64,000 bases of DNA from Candidatus Rhodoblastus alkanivorans (GTDB lineage: Bacteria; Pseudomonadota; Alphaproteobacteria; Rhizobiales; Beijerinckiaceae), in assembly GCF_022760755.1 (NCBI RefSeq), contig NZ_JAIVFP010000001.1, positions 3,142,001 to 3,206,000 on the forward strand. Direction: 5' to 3'. Shown here one piece after another: positions 46,067 to 54,602 of the stretch (within the stretch, counting starts at the first letter, position 1; the number at the start of each line of letters is the position of its first letter). The translations under genes and the position numbers were made by a program. The notes below the pieces were generated by a model. The model was not told where the DNA came from. It made no database searches and saw nothing but the letters and a program-made list of their open reading frames with translations.

Positions 46067-46142
46067 ATGGTGGGCGATATAGGGATCGAACCTATGACCC
46101 CACCCGTGTGAAGGGTGTGCTCTCCCGCTGAGCTAATCGCCC
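46067..46142 (-). tRNA. tRNA-Val (anticodon CAC)
   Basis: Cloverleaf visible on the minus strand: acceptor GGGCGAT pairing with ATCGCCC, D arm TAGCTCAGCGGGAGAGC, anticodon loop TTCACAC giving anticodon CAC for valine GTG codons, T arm GGTTCGAACC. A genomic CCA end is present (46069-46067). No integrase follows, so there is no sign of an integrated element. Confidence 0.97.
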
Positions 46143-46172
46143 GGACGCCGCAACGTCGGAGGCCTTCTTTAG

Positions 46173-46206
46173 AAAACCCGCGCCGCCCCGTCAAGGCTGC
46201 GCGGGT
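46173..46206 (-). terminator. Likely terminator of the NsrR-type gene
   Basis: ACCCGCGC (46206-46199 on the minus strand) pairs with GCGCGGGT (46183-46176) across a 15-base loop, and TTTTC follows. It lies 13 bases after the regulator stop at 46219, just before tRNA-Val. Confidence 0.6.
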
Positions 46207-46218
46207 CGAAACGTCGCC

Positions 46219-46695
46219 TCACGCGCGGGGCCGCAGTCTGGAGTCCTGTTTCGGGTCGGCCCAGGTCGGACTGAGGGTTTCGAGCACTTCCGCGCGGTTC
46301 GCGGATATGTCCGCGATCGTGGTCGAATCCAGCACTTCGAGGAAGGCGTTGCACGCCCGCTTGAACGTCTTGCCGAGACGGCACAGCCCGATCAGCGGAC
46401 AAGTGTTGGTCACCGCGTCGAAACATTCGACCAGATTGAGGTCGTCCTCGGTCTTGCGGACGATCTCGCCGACGGTGATGTCCTCCGCCCTTTTGGCGAG
46501 ACGAAAGCCGCCTTTCCGGCCCCGCACATTTTCAAGATAGCCCCAAAGCCCAAGCCGATGCACGCATTTCACCAGATGCGCCTTGGACACGCCGAATGTT
46601 TCGGCGACCTCCTGCACGGTGACGAGTTCGCCCCTGCGCATCGTCGCGATCATCAGGATCCGCAATGCGTAATTGGTGTAGCTGGTCAAACGCAT
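46219..46695 (-). CDS. nsrR: Rrf2-family transcriptional regulator, NsrR type
   Basis: 158 residues beginning MRLTSYTNYALRILM, the hallmark start of NsrR. Winged helix VQEVAETFGVSKAHLVKCVHRL and RGRKGGFRLAKR wing. The Fe-S region LVECFDAVTNTCPLIGLC supplies three cysteines with the C-x7-C-x5-C spacing of NsrR [4Fe-4S]/[2Fe-2S] proteins, so it probably senses nitric oxide. It lies at the 3' end of the dsr operon, 85 bp after the DsrC-like gene, with a hairpin and an AATGT-T-ACATT dyad before it. Confidence 0.82.
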   Translation of the reverse strand: MRLTSYTNYALRILMIATMRRGELVTVQEVAETFGVSKAHLVKCVHRLGLWGYLENVRGRKGGFRLAKRAEDITVGEIVRKTEDDLNLVECFDAVTNTCPLIGLCRLGKTFKRACNAFLEVLDSTTIADISANRAEVLETLSPTWADPKQDSRLRPRA

Positions 46696-46706
46696 GAGAA
46701 GGTTCC

Positions 46707-46731
46707 GCGCCGCGCGAGCATCGCGCGGCGC
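46707..46731. repeat. Perfect 11-bp hairpin before the NsrR-type gene
   Basis: GCGCCGCGCGA-GCA-TCGCGCGGCGC folds as an 11-bp perfect stem with a 3-base loop, 12 bases before the start codon. In mRNA it would sit directly over or next to the ribosome-binding site, and could block translation or act as an attenuator. There is no T run. Confidence 0.7.
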
Positions 46732-46733
46732 AA

Positions 46734-46744
46734 AATGTTACATT
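46734..46744. promoter_or_regulatory. Small dyad AATGT-T-ACATT, candidate Rrf2 site
   Basis: A perfect 5-1-5 dyad 39-49 bases before the regulator start, in an AT-rich patch. It is short and its binding protein is unproven; autoregulation by the adjacent Rrf2 protein is the simplest reading. Confidence 0.4.
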
Positions 46745-46779
46745 GTTTATCTATTTTTTCCAGTACGGAGTTTCCGCCC

Positions 46780-47118
46780 TCAATAGCCGCCCTTGCGCCG
46801 GCTTTCGGCGACGCCGGCGATCCGGCCGCCCTGCTTCGACGGATCGAGCGGGAAAAGATCGTAGAGCGTCTTCTGATCGACCCTTTCACCCCATTTGTCG
46901 GACATCGCCTTGATGATCGTCCGCGTATTGGGCGTGCTCTGGTTGTTTTCGAAATATTCCTCACGCAGGTAATCGATCACATCCCAATGACGAGGCCCGA
47001 GTTCGATCCCGTCAAGCTTGGCGACATATTCGGCGAGTTCGCGGCTCCAATCCTCGGGATCGCTCAGATAGCCGGTCGCGGTCGTCTGGATTTCCTTGCC
47101 TTGAAATTCATAGCTCAT
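46780..47118 (-). CDS. DsrC/TusE-fold protein lacking both C-terminal cysteines (RspA-like)
   Basis: 112 residues from the ATG at 47118 (upstream in-frame codons are not used). The DsrC fold is clear: WSRELAEYVAKLDGIELGPRHWDVIDYLREEYFENN and SKQGGRIAGVAESRRKGGY at the C terminus. Genuine DsrC ends in a penultimate Cys and carries a second one about ten residues before; this protein has neither. Cys-free homologues in sulfur bacteria are grouped as RspA-type and are thought to be regulatory or DNA-binding. It lies 20 bases after dsrN, so it is in the dsr transcript. Confidence 0.85.
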   Translation of the reverse strand: MSYEFQGKEIQTTATGYLSDPEDWSRELAEYVAKLDGIELGPRHWDVIDYLREEYFENNQSTPNTRTIIKAMSDKWGERVDQKTLYDLFPLDPSKQGGRIAGVAESRRKGGY

Positions 47119-47137
47119 GGATACGCCCCTGTTTAGA

Positions 47138-48574
47138 TCAAACGGCTCGCCGACGCCCCGCCAGGTTTTTTCCAGCCGGAGTTCCGCCGGACCCGACGCC
47201 CAGGCGTTTCCGCTTTTGCATCCTGACGAAGGCGACGAAGCGATCCGTCCAACGATGACGTGACGTGTCGCGCTGATGGGTGAAACTGGCGAAAAGATTG
47301 CCAATGACGATCCCATCTCGCTGACCGTCGACGCCATAGCCCCTCTTCACACGCCAGGCGTAGCGCAGATCGGGCGCAACATTTTCCAGGCGCGCGTAAT
47401 GGAATTCATGAGCGGCGACACTCGCCGCGCCTACGCCCTTTTCGCCGGGCCAGGGAAAATCCGCCGTTTCCTCGACCCGAACGAGGCCCCGCCCCTGCGG
47501 ACGATCGCCCATCACCGAGTCGGCTGGAATGACGCCGACCATTTCCTCCACCGCGCCGCGATAAAGGATCGAGCGGGTCAGATACATCATGCCGCCGCAT
47601 TCGGCATAAGTCGGCATCCCGCCTTCGATCGCCGCCTTGATGTTTTCCCGCAGCGGACGGTTGGCGGACAGAGCCTGGCTTTGCGTCTCCGGGAAGCCGC
47701 CGCCGATGAAGAATCCGTCGCAGGCGGGAAGCGCTCGGTCCCGCAGCGTATCGACGAAGACCAGTCGCGCGCCCGCTTCCTGAAGCGCCAGCAGGTCGTC
47801 GGCGTAATAGAAACCGAAAGCGGCGTCGCGCGCCACGGCGATGGTTACGTCAGGCGCCGGCAAAGCCCGCAGCGCCGGCGCGCTACGCGTTTCCTCCCGC
47901 TCCGTCGCGCGCAGGAGCGCGTCGAGATCGACCCCCTTCAGCACGGCTTCGCGGGCATGGGCGATGACATCGTCGCATTCGCCGGTCTCGTCGGGCGTCG
48001 TCAGGCCAAGATGGCGTTCGTCGATATTCAGGCCGCGGTCGCGGCCGATCGCGCCCAGAACCTTCAGATCGGTGTAATTCTCGATCGCCTGACGCAGCTT
48101 GCCTTCCTGGCGCGAGTCGCCGACCTTGTTCAGGATCACGCCCGCGAATTCGACGCCCGGATCGAAATTCCGGTAGCCGAGCAGAAGCGGCGCGATCCCG
48201 CGCGCCATGCCGTGAGCGTCGATCACCAGAACCACCGGCGCGCGCAAAAGCTTCGCCAGCGCCGCCGAGGAATCCGCGCCATGCGGATCGACCCCGTCAT
48301 GCAGCCCCTTGTTGCCCTCTATCAAGGCGAGATCGGCGTCGCCGAAGGCGCGGCGGTAGAGCCCGGCGATCTCGTCGGGGCTCTGGGTGTTGAAGTCCAG
48401 ATTGAAACTCGCGCGTCCCGACGCGCGCGCCAGCCACATCGGATCGATGTAGTCCGGACCCTTCTTATAGGTCTGGACCTTCAATCCGCGCGAAGCCAGC
48501 GCCGCCGCAAGACCGATCGAAATCGTCGTCTTGCCTGACGATTTGATCGCGGCCGAGACATAGAATCGAGTCAT
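47138..48574 (-). CDS. dsrN: DsrN, glutamine-dependent amidase for sirohaem (CobB-like)
   Basis: DsrN amidates the sirohaem of sulfite reductase. 478 residues: N-terminal P-loop VSAAIKSSGKTTISIGLAAAL, LALIEGNKGLHDGVD, and C-terminal class I amidotransferase triad region with nucleophile AECGGMMYLT and GFFIGGGFPETQ. It is homologous to cobyrinic acid a,c-diamide synthase, but its place between dsrP and the DsrC-like gene decides the assignment. The ATGA overlap with the dsrP stop shows coupling. Confidence 0.92.
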   Translation of the reverse strand: MTRFYVSAAIKSSGKTTISIGLAAALASRGLKVQTYKKGPDYIDPMWLARASGRASFNLDFNTQSPDEIAGLYRRAFGDADLALIEGNKGLHDGVDPHGADSSAALAKLLRAPVVLVIDAHGMARGIAPLLLGYRNFDPGVEFAGVILNKVGDSRQEGKLRQAIENYTDLKVLGAIGRDRGLNIDERHLGLTTPDETGECDDVIAHAREAVLKGVDLDALLRATEREETRSAPALRALPAPDVTIAVARDAAFGFYYADDLLALQEAGARLVFVDTLRDRALPACDGFFIGGGFPETQSQALSANRPLRENIKAAIEGGMPTYAECGGMMYLTRSILYRGAVEEMVGVIPADSVMGDRPQGRGLVRVEETADFPWPGEKGVGAASVAAHEFHYARLENVAPDLRYAWRVKRGYGVDGQRDGIVIGNLFASFTHQRDTSRHRWTDRFVAFVRMQKRKRLGVGSGGTPAGKNLAGRRRAV

Positions 48575-49785
48575 TCTTCGGCGACTCCATTCGCTACCGC
48601 CGGCTTCGGCAGGAACGGCAGCAGACGGAAGGCAAGGGCCGAAATCAGCATGGCGATGGCGACGCCGCTGACGCCGAGCAGAACCTCCGGCAGACTGGGC
48701 GTATAGGAATTGATCGCCCCGTCGAAGAACGAGCTCGACACTTCATAGCCGGGGAAGATGCTGAGCGGATAGGCCTGGCCGCCGATGATGATGACATACA
48801 TCTGGCTTAAGCCCCCCAACAGGATCAGGATCGAAGCGGCCTCCAGCATCTTCCGGCCCTTGGCCCCATTGTCCGCCAAGGCCAGCACCGCCATCGGGAG
48901 CAGCGACCCGACGAGAACCTGGCCCAGCCAGAACACCGCCGGATAGATTCCGCCATTGAGAAGCAGGAAGGCTTCGACGCTGCGCGTCGGCGCCGCATAG
49001 ATCTTGGCGAGGTGCGAAATCGCGGTCAGGAACAAGGTGCTCGCCACGAAGATGATGAGCAGGCCGCGGAACTTCCCGACCATCTCTTCCGGCATCAGCT
49101 CAGCGCTCGTCTCGTAGGACATGGTCGCGAGCACCAGGACGGTGAAGGCGAGGCCATAGGCGAGCGAGGCGGCGATGAACAAAGGCGCCATGATCGCCCC
49201 GTAATAGGCGTCGCGGGCGACCAGGAAGCCGAAGATCGAGCCGGTGCCGGTGGTGAGTATCAGGCGCCAGGCGAAAGCGGCGCCGCCCATGACCCGCCCT
49301 AGCGTGTAATTCTTCGAGGCGCGCCGGTCCATCATGGTGAAGAGATAGGCGACGACGATCGCCATGAAGCCCGTGTAGAGATAGATGTTCCAGGCGAAAA
49401 TCGAATGGAAATTATAGGTGGTCATCGCCACCAGCAGCCGGTCCGGCCGCCCCAGGTCGAGCACCAGCACGGAAAGCCCGCCGAGCAGCAAGGCGATCGC
49501 GAGAACGCCGGAGAGGCGCGCGAAAGGCTTGTAGTTCAGCCGGTTGAACACCGAGGACACCGAGGCGACGTTCAGGGCGCCGGAGGCCGAAACGATCAGG
49601 AAAACCGCGAAGACATGCGGCGTCCCCCAGACGATCTGGTTGGTCATCCCGCTGACGTGATGGCCATTGGTCTCCATATAGAACGCCGCCAGCATCCCCG
49701 CCGCGACGGCGACAAGGTTCAGACCGATCAAGGTCCAGTAGAGCGGCCTATGGGACGTCAGGCGGCAATATTTCTGCTGCGCCAT
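48571..49785 (-). CDS. dsrP: DsrP, NrfD-type integral membrane subunit
   Basis: 404 residues from the ATG at 49785, about ten membrane helices throughout. NrfD/PsrC-like quinone-linked protein of the DsrMKJOP complex. Characteristic segments: LTSHRPLYWTLIGLNLVAVAAG at the start, SASGALNVASVSSVF, and LVLDLGRPDRLLVAM near residue 110. It probably exchanges electrons between DsrO and the quinone pool. Spacing to dsrO is 17 bp. Confidence 0.94.
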   Translation of the reverse strand: MAQQKYCRLTSHRPLYWTLIGLNLVAVAAGMLAAFYMETNGHHVSGMTNQIVWGTPHVFAVFLIVSASGALNVASVSSVFNRLNYKPFARLSGVLAIALLLGGLSVLVLDLGRPDRLLVAMTTYNFHSIFAWNIYLYTGFMAIVVAYLFTMMDRRASKNYTLGRVMGGAAFAWRLILTTGTGSIFGFLVARDAYYGAIMAPLFIAASLAYGLAFTVLVLATMSYETSAELMPEEMVGKFRGLLIIFVASTLFLTAISHLAKIYAAPTRSVEAFLLLNGGIYPAVFWLGQVLVGSLLPMAVLALADNGAKGRKMLEAASILILLGGLSQMYVIIIGGQAYPLSIFPGYEVSSSFFDGAINSYTPSLPEVLLGVSGVAIAMLISALAFRLLPFLPKPAVANGVAEE

Positions 49786-49802
49786 CGGCGCTCCCTCCCC
49801 GA

Positions 49803-50579
49803 TTACAGATTGGCGTAGTTGATTGCGGGCGAGACTTTCAGGTCCGCGCGCAGCTGGGTGGTCGGCGTCTGGCGCAGGGCCTTGGAGACTTCGCTGTTCG
49901 GATCGTTCAGATCGCCGAACAGCAGCGCCCCGCCCTCCTTGGCGCAAGCCTCGACGCAGGCCGGCGACTGTCCCGCGTCGATGCGGTTGACGCAGAGCGT
50001 GCAGCCTTCGACCGTGCCCTTGCCGCTCGGGTTGCTGACCTTCTGATCGGTCTCGTTCTCGGCGATGAACGAACGCGCCTTGAAGGGACAGGCCATCATG
50101 CAATAGCGGCAGCCGATGCAGGTGTGCTTGTTCACCAGGACGATGCCGTCGGCGCGCTTCATCGAGGCGCCGGTCGGGCAGACGTCGACGCAGGGCGGCT
50201 CCGCGCAATGCTGGCACATGACGGGCGCCGAGCGTTCGAATCCGGTGTTGGGATCGCGCAGGGTCACCTTGCGGATCCACTGCGGGTCATCCGCCGGATT
50301 TCCCGTGTCCTGCCAGCCATTATAGTCCTTGCAGGCGGTGACGCAGGCGTTGCAGCCCTTGGAGCATTTGTTGAGATCGATCAACATGCCCCAGCGCTGT
50401 TTCGGCGACGCCGGATCCTGCGGCGGGCGCGCCGCGAAATCGGCCCGGGCCTCGCCGCCGCCGAAAGCGTAAAGCGTCACGCCCGGAGCCAGAACCGTCG
50501 CGGCGAAAGCGCCGGCGGTCTGCAACAATCCGCGCCGGTCGACGCCGGCCTTGTCATCATCGCGCGAACACGAGCTCAT
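49803..50579 (-). CDS. dsrO: DsrO, periplasmic ferredoxin-like iron-sulfur subunit
   Basis: 258 residues with a twin-arginine signal (DRRGLLQTAGAFAATVLA). Four cysteine clusters for [4Fe-4S] binding: CSKGCNACVTACK, CQHCAEPPCVDVCP, CIGCRYCMMACP and CTLCVN...ACVEACA. Electron-transfer subunit between DsrJ and DsrP on the periplasmic face. Overlaps the dsrJ stop by 4 bases (ATGA). Confidence 0.95.
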   Translation of the reverse strand: MSSCSRDDDKAGVDRRGLLQTAGAFAATVLAPGVTLYAFGGGEARADFAARPPQDPASPKQRWGMLIDLNKCSKGCNACVTACKDYNGWQDTGNPADDPQWIRKVTLRDPNTGFERSAPVMCQHCAEPPCVDVCPTGASMKRADGIVLVNKHTCIGCRYCMMACPFKARSFIAENETDQKVSNPSGKGTVEGCTLCVNRIDAGQSPACVEACAKEGGALLFGDLNDPNSEVSKALRQTPTTQLRADLKVSPAINYANL

Positions 50580-51100
50580 TTCTTCGTCTCCCGGAGAAAC
50601 TCCGCCATTTTCGCGGCGTCCGCCTTGTCCGAATCCAGGGCCGCGGCCTTGTCGGACGCTTGCGGCTTCGAGTTATGGCACTCGAAACAATCGATCTGGA
50701 CCGCCGCATAGGTATGGCAGGAGCGGCAGAAATGTTTCGGGTTGTCGAAGGAAACCGGCTGACCGTCGGGTCCCTTGACCGCATGGCAATTGACGCAGCC
50801 CTCGATGTTGAACTTCGTGGTCCTTATGCCATCCACGACCACATTTTGGCGGTGCGCATACATCATCTTCATGTGATTGCGCCGCATGAACTCCGTCGGC
50901 ATGACGCAGTGCTCGCCCTTGCCGGGAGGCGGATGCGGCACGGGCGTCCGCCCCGCGGCCTCGTCCGCCCAAGCGGCGGAGCCGCCTGCAAGCAAAGCGG
51001 CGGAGCCGCCCGCCAGCCAAGCGGCGGCGCCGCCCGGAAGCCACGCCGCGGCTCCGGTGAGGAGCAGAGCCGCGGCGAAAATGTTCCTCAGGAAACCCAT
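50576..51100 (-). CDS. dsrJ: DsrJ, periplasmic triheme cytochrome c
   Basis: 174 residues from the ATG at 51100. Signal peptide followed by three haem c sites CVNCH, CRSCH and CFECH, the DsrJ pattern. CVMPTEFMRRNHMKMM near residue 69 corresponds to the region that carries the unusual His/Cys-ligated haem in Allochromatium. The signal/anchor region holds three copies of an eight-residue unit (about AAWLAGGS) from a 24-bp DNA repeat. Follows dsrL by one base. Confidence 0.93.
   Translation of the reverse strand: MGFLRNIFAAALLLTGAAAWLPGGAAAWLAGGSAALLAGGSAAWADEAAGRTPVPHPPPGKGEHCVMPTEFMRRNHMKMMYAHRQNVVVDGIRTTKFNIEGCVNCHAVKGPDGQPVSFDNPKHFCRSCHTYAAVQIDCFECHNSKPQASDKAAALDSDKADAAKMAEFLRETKK
50971..51042. 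repeat. Three tandem 24-bp units in the dsrJ signal region
   Basis: Copies at 50971-50994, 50995-51018 and 51019-51042 share AAGCGGCGG(A/C)(G)CCGCC and each encodes an eight-residue hydrophobic/Gly unit on the minus strand. The period is a multiple of three, so copy number can vary without frameshift. It lies in the hydrophobic stretch of the signal/anchor. Confidence 0.8.
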
Positions 51101-51101
51101 T

Positions 51102-53057
51102 TTATTCCCCAAGACCCATCTGGATATAGCCGGTCGGGCAGACGTCGGCGCAGATGTGGCAGCCGATGCATTTCTTGTAATCGGTCTGCACATAGCGCCC
51201 GACGGCGCGATCCTTCTTCGGCACGCGGGAGACCGCCGTCTGCGGGCAGAAGATCACGCAATTGTCGCATTCGAAGCACATGCCGCAGGACATGCAGCGC
51301 TGGCCTTCCGCCTGCGCCTGCGCCTCGCTGAAGGCGACGATGCGCTCGGCGAAATCGCCCATCACCTGGTCGGCTTCGACGTGGCGTTCGTCACGCTTGT
51401 TGCGCGCGACAAAAGTGAAATGCCCCTTGAACAGCGCCTTGTGCGGGATGATCTGGCTCGCCCCGCGATCCTCGTAATTGTGGATCGCGAATTTCCCATC
51501 GGACGTCCCGCGGACCTGCTTGTGGTCGTAGGCCGTCGGATCGAGGTGGCGATGGTGGAGCTCCTCCAGCAGGTTGAACTGGTGGACGTCCACTTTCGGC
51601 CGCTTGTCCTCGAGCGCGCCGCCCAGGAAATGGTCGATCGTCTCGGCGGCGACGCGGCCATGGCCGATGGCGGTGGTCAAGAGATGCGGGCGCACGGCGT
51701 CGCCGCCCGCGAAATGCTTGCCCAGGCCCTTGACCTTGTAGAGGCCGTCGATGGCGATGGCGCTGCGGCCGCCGTCAAGCTTTTCCAGTCCTTCGGCAAG
51801 GTCGGCCATCTGGCCGATGGCCGAGATGATCATGTCGCATTCGATGACGAATTCCGTGCCCTCGACCGGCGTGGGCGCATTGCCCTTCACCGTGCATTGG
51901 CACATGCGCAGGCCGGTGGCGCTGCCGTCCATGCCCTTGATCACTTCGAGCGGCATGACGCCGCCCTTGATCTCGACGCCCTCGCGCTTGGCGTCCTCGC
52001 GCTCGCGCTCAGCGGCGGTCATCTGCTCGATCGGAAACAGCGAGGTCAGCACCGCCTTGACGCCTTCGCGGGCGAGCGCGCCGGTGACGTCATGCGCCGT
52101 ATAGCCGTGGGTCGCTGCGGTGGCGACGTCGTGCTCGTGCCTGGCGGTGATATGGCCGATACGGCGCGCGACCGAGGCGACGTCGATCGAGGTGTCGCCG
52201 CCGCCCACCACAACGATGTTCTTGGCGGTCGAGAGCACCCAGCCGTTGTTGAAAGCGTCGAGGAATTCGACGCCGGTGATGCAGTTCACCGCATCGGCGC
52301 CGGGAACCGGCAGGGGCCGGCCTTTTTGCGCGCCAATGCCCCAGAAGATCGCGTCGTAATCGCGCTCGAGTTCGTCCATCGAGACATCCACGCCGACGCG
52401 CGTATTGGTGCGGACCTCGACGCCGTCGAGCGACGTGATGCGCTCGATTTCGGCGTCGAGCATCTCGCGCGGCGTGCGGTAGCCGGGAATGCCGAAACGC
52501 ATCATGCCGCCGAGCAATTCATGCGCCTCGAAGATCGTCACCGCATGGCCCTTGCCACGCAGGAACCACGCCGCCGAAAGGCCGGCCGGGCCGCCGCCGA
52601 TGACCGCGATCTTCTTGCCGCTCAGCGCGGACGGGGTTGGCAGGGCGAGCTTTTGCTCGATCGCCCAGTCGCCGACATATTGCTCGACGCCGTTGATGCC
52701 GACGAAATCGTCGACCTCGTTGCGGTTGCAGCCGTCCTCGCAGGGCGCGGGGCAGACGCGGCCCATGGTCGCCGGGAAGGGATTGGCCTCCACCATGCGG
52801 TTGAAGGCGTATTCCTGCCAGGCCTGGCCGGCGACCGGCGGCTTGTCCATGCCGCGCGCGATGGAGAGCCAGCCGCGAATGTCATGGCCTGACGGACACG
52901 AACCCTGGCACGGCGGCGCGCGATGGACATAGGTCGGGCATTTGTAGCTCTTGTCCTGCTGGAAGATCTTTTCCGTCAGGTCCGGCCAATCCCACATCGT
53001 CTCGCCAGTCTTGAAGCGACGAAACGTGAGGTCTTTTTTCTGCGCCGTTTCATTCAT
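51102..53057 (-). CDS. dsrL: DsrL, NAD(P)H/acceptor oxidoreductase partner of DsrAB
   Basis: DsrL passes electrons from DsrAB to NAD(P)+ in sulfur oxidisers. 651 residues from the ATG at 53057 (Allochromatium DsrL has about 655). N-terminal Fe-S domain (CQGSCPSGHDIRGW, CPAPCEDGCNRNEVD), two Rossmann FAD/NAD segments AVIGGGPAGLSAAWFLRGKG and VVVGGGDTSIDVA, and a C-terminal ferredoxin pair CMSCGMCFECDNC and CIGCHICADVCPTGY. Overlaps the dsrK stop by eight bases. The linker between the core and the ferredoxin resembles sulfur-oxidation DsrL-1. Confidence 0.94.
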   Translation of the reverse strand: MNETAQKKDLTFRRFKTGETMWDWPDLTEKIFQQDKSYKCPTYVHRAPPCQGSCPSGHDIRGWLSIARGMDKPPVAGQAWQEYAFNRMVEANPFPATMGRVCPAPCEDGCNRNEVDDFVGINGVEQYVGDWAIEQKLALPTPSALSGKKIAVIGGGPAGLSAAWFLRGKGHAVTIFEAHELLGGMMRFGIPGYRTPREMLDAEIERITSLDGVEVRTNTRVGVDVSMDELERDYDAIFWGIGAQKGRPLPVPGADAVNCITGVEFLDAFNNGWVLSTAKNIVVVGGGDTSIDVASVARRIGHITARHEHDVATAATHGYTAHDVTGALAREGVKAVLTSLFPIEQMTAAEREREDAKREGVEIKGGVMPLEVIKGMDGSATGLRMCQCTVKGNAPTPVEGTEFVIECDMIISAIGQMADLAEGLEKLDGGRSAIAIDGLYKVKGLGKHFAGGDAVRPHLLTTAIGHGRVAAETIDHFLGGALEDKRPKVDVHQFNLLEELHHRHLDPTAYDHKQVRGTSDGKFAIHNYEDRGASQIIPHKALFKGHFTFVARNKRDERHVEADQVMGDFAERIVAFSEAQAQAEGQRCMSCGMCFECDNCVIFCPQTAVSRVPKKDRAVGRYVQTDYKKCIGCHICADVCPTGYIQMGLGE

Positions 53058-54591
53058 GGTGGGACTCCTCCAATTCCTTCTCCTGGACCGATCCAGTGAG
53101 GACGATTGCGTTCGAAACCATCTGATGGACGCTGACGATCGCCTCGCGATCCATGCCATAGTAGGGAAACACCTTCGAAAACTGCGTCTTGCAGATGGCG
53201 CAGATCGCGGCCATGTGTGTGACGCCATGGTCGTCGACGACCTCCTGGAGCGCGCGCATGCGCGGCAGCGCGCCCTTCTTGCGAAGGTCCATCAACTCGT
53301 CGGTCAGCAACCCGCCGCCGCCGCCGCAACAGAAGGTCTGATCGCGGATCGTCTCCGGCGCCATGTCGAAATAATGGTTGCAGGCGGCGCGCAGAATGGC
53401 GCGCGGAATGTCGAACTGACCGCCCTCCCAATCGCCCATGCGCGAGGCGCGGGCGACATTGCAGGAATCGTGGAAGGTCAGACGAAACTCGTCGTTCTTC
53501 GACTTGTCGAACTTGAGCTTGCCCTTCTCCATCAGGTCGTAGGTGAATTCACAAATATGCTGCGGGATCGGATAATTGGGATCGAGGAAGTCGAACGGTC
53601 CCGCGAGCGTATTCAGGAAGGAATAGGCGACGCGCCAGGCATGGCCGCATTCGCCGAAAACCAGACGCTTCACGCCGAGTTCGATCGCAGCCTCGCGAAT
53701 GCGCATCGCGACCTTCTGCATATTCTCCTGCGAACCGATGAAAAGGCCGAAATTGGCTGCCTCGGACGCATAGGACGAAATCGTCCAGGATACGCCGGCC
53801 TCGTGGAAGACCTTGGCGTAGCCCATCAGGCCTTCCATATGCGGCGAGGCGAAAAAGTCCGCGGAAGGCGTAACCAGAAGAACATCCGCGCCCTTGACGT
53901 CGAGCGGCAGCTTGATCGGCAGTCCCGTTTCTTCCTCGAGCTCCTCTTCGAGGCCCTCCAAAGTGGCGCGAAGAGCCTTGGGCGGCAGACCGAGGTTGTT
54001 GCCGACGGTATAGACCTTGCCGATGATCTCGTTCGAATATTTCGCGCCCATCCCGATCGAGTCGAGAATGTCGCGGCCGGCCATGGTGATTTCCGCCGTG
54101 TCAATGCCATAGGGGCAGAAGACCGAGCAGCGGCGGCATTCCGAACATTGATGGAAATAGGAATACCAGTCGTCCAGAACTTCCTTGGTCAGGTCTTCCG
54201 CCCCGACCAGCTTCGGAAAATATTTCCCCGCAAAGGTGAAGTGACGCCGATAGACCTTGCGAAGCAGGTCCTGGCGGGCGACAGGCATGTTCTTCGGATC
54301 GGCAGTCCCGAGGAAATAATGGCACTTGTCGGTGCAGGCGCCGCATTTCACGCAGGAGTCGAGATAAACCCGCAGCGCCCGCGAACCATTGACCAGTTCG
54401 CCAAGCCGCGCGATAGCCTTGTCGTGCCAGTCGGGAACAAGTTCGCCCGGGAAGCCAAGCGGCTCCTGGTGATTGGAGGCCGCGCCGAAGGGTTTGGACT
54501 CCGCCATCGCCCCGCAGCTCAGATGGGGCAATTCGATGGGATCGCCGTGAACCTTTTCGAGGGGATCGAAATCGCTGGACGCTTCTGCCAT
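53050..54591 (-). CDS. dsrK: DsrK, HdrD-like iron-sulfur subunit
   Basis: 513 residues from the ATG at 54591. Fe-S clusters CVKCGACTDKCHYF and CSECRRCSVFCPYG, then two CCG-type domains of the heterodisulfide-reductase kind (ECGHAW, DSCNVARASR, CCGGGGGLLTDEL). Thought to exchange thiols with the DsrC trisulfide/disulfide on the cytoplasmic side of DsrMKJOP. TTGA overlap at a longer TTG start (54606) would also be possible; the ATG has a TGAGG Shine-Dalgarno. Confidence 0.95.
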   Translation of the reverse strand: MAEASSDFDPLEKVHGDPIELPHLSCGAMAESKPFGAASNHQEPLGFPGELVPDWHDKAIARLGELVNGSRALRVYLDSCVKCGACTDKCHYFLGTADPKNMPVARQDLLRKVYRRHFTFAGKYFPKLVGAEDLTKEVLDDWYSYFHQCSECRRCSVFCPYGIDTAEITMAGRDILDSIGMGAKYSNEIIGKVYTVGNNLGLPPKALRATLEGLEEELEEETGLPIKLPLDVKGADVLLVTPSADFFASPHMEGLMGYAKVFHEAGVSWTISSYASEAANFGLFIGSQENMQKVAMRIREAAIELGVKRLVFGECGHAWRVAYSFLNTLAGPFDFLDPNYPIPQHICEFTYDLMEKGKLKFDKSKNDEFRLTFHDSCNVARASRMGDWEGGQFDIPRAILRAACNHYFDMAPETIRDQTFCCGGGGGLLTDELMDLRKKGALPRMRALQEVVDDHGVTHMAAICAICKTQFSKVFPYYGMDREAIVSVHQMVSNAIVLTGSVQEKELEESHHE

Positions 54592-54602
54592 TTGACTAAA
54601 CC

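Noticed and set aside
46067-46142. tRNA-Val as an attachment site of a genomic island
   Set aside because: No integrase, direct repeat of the tRNA 3' end or mobility gene is near, and flanking genes look native.
47138-48574. Cobyrinate diamide synthase CobB for cobalamin synthesis
   Set aside because: Same fold, but its place between dsrP and the DsrC-like gene fits DsrN; no other cobalamin gene is in the window.
50971-51042. CRISPR-like direct repeats
   Set aside because: The units are contiguous with no spacers and lie inside dsrJ.
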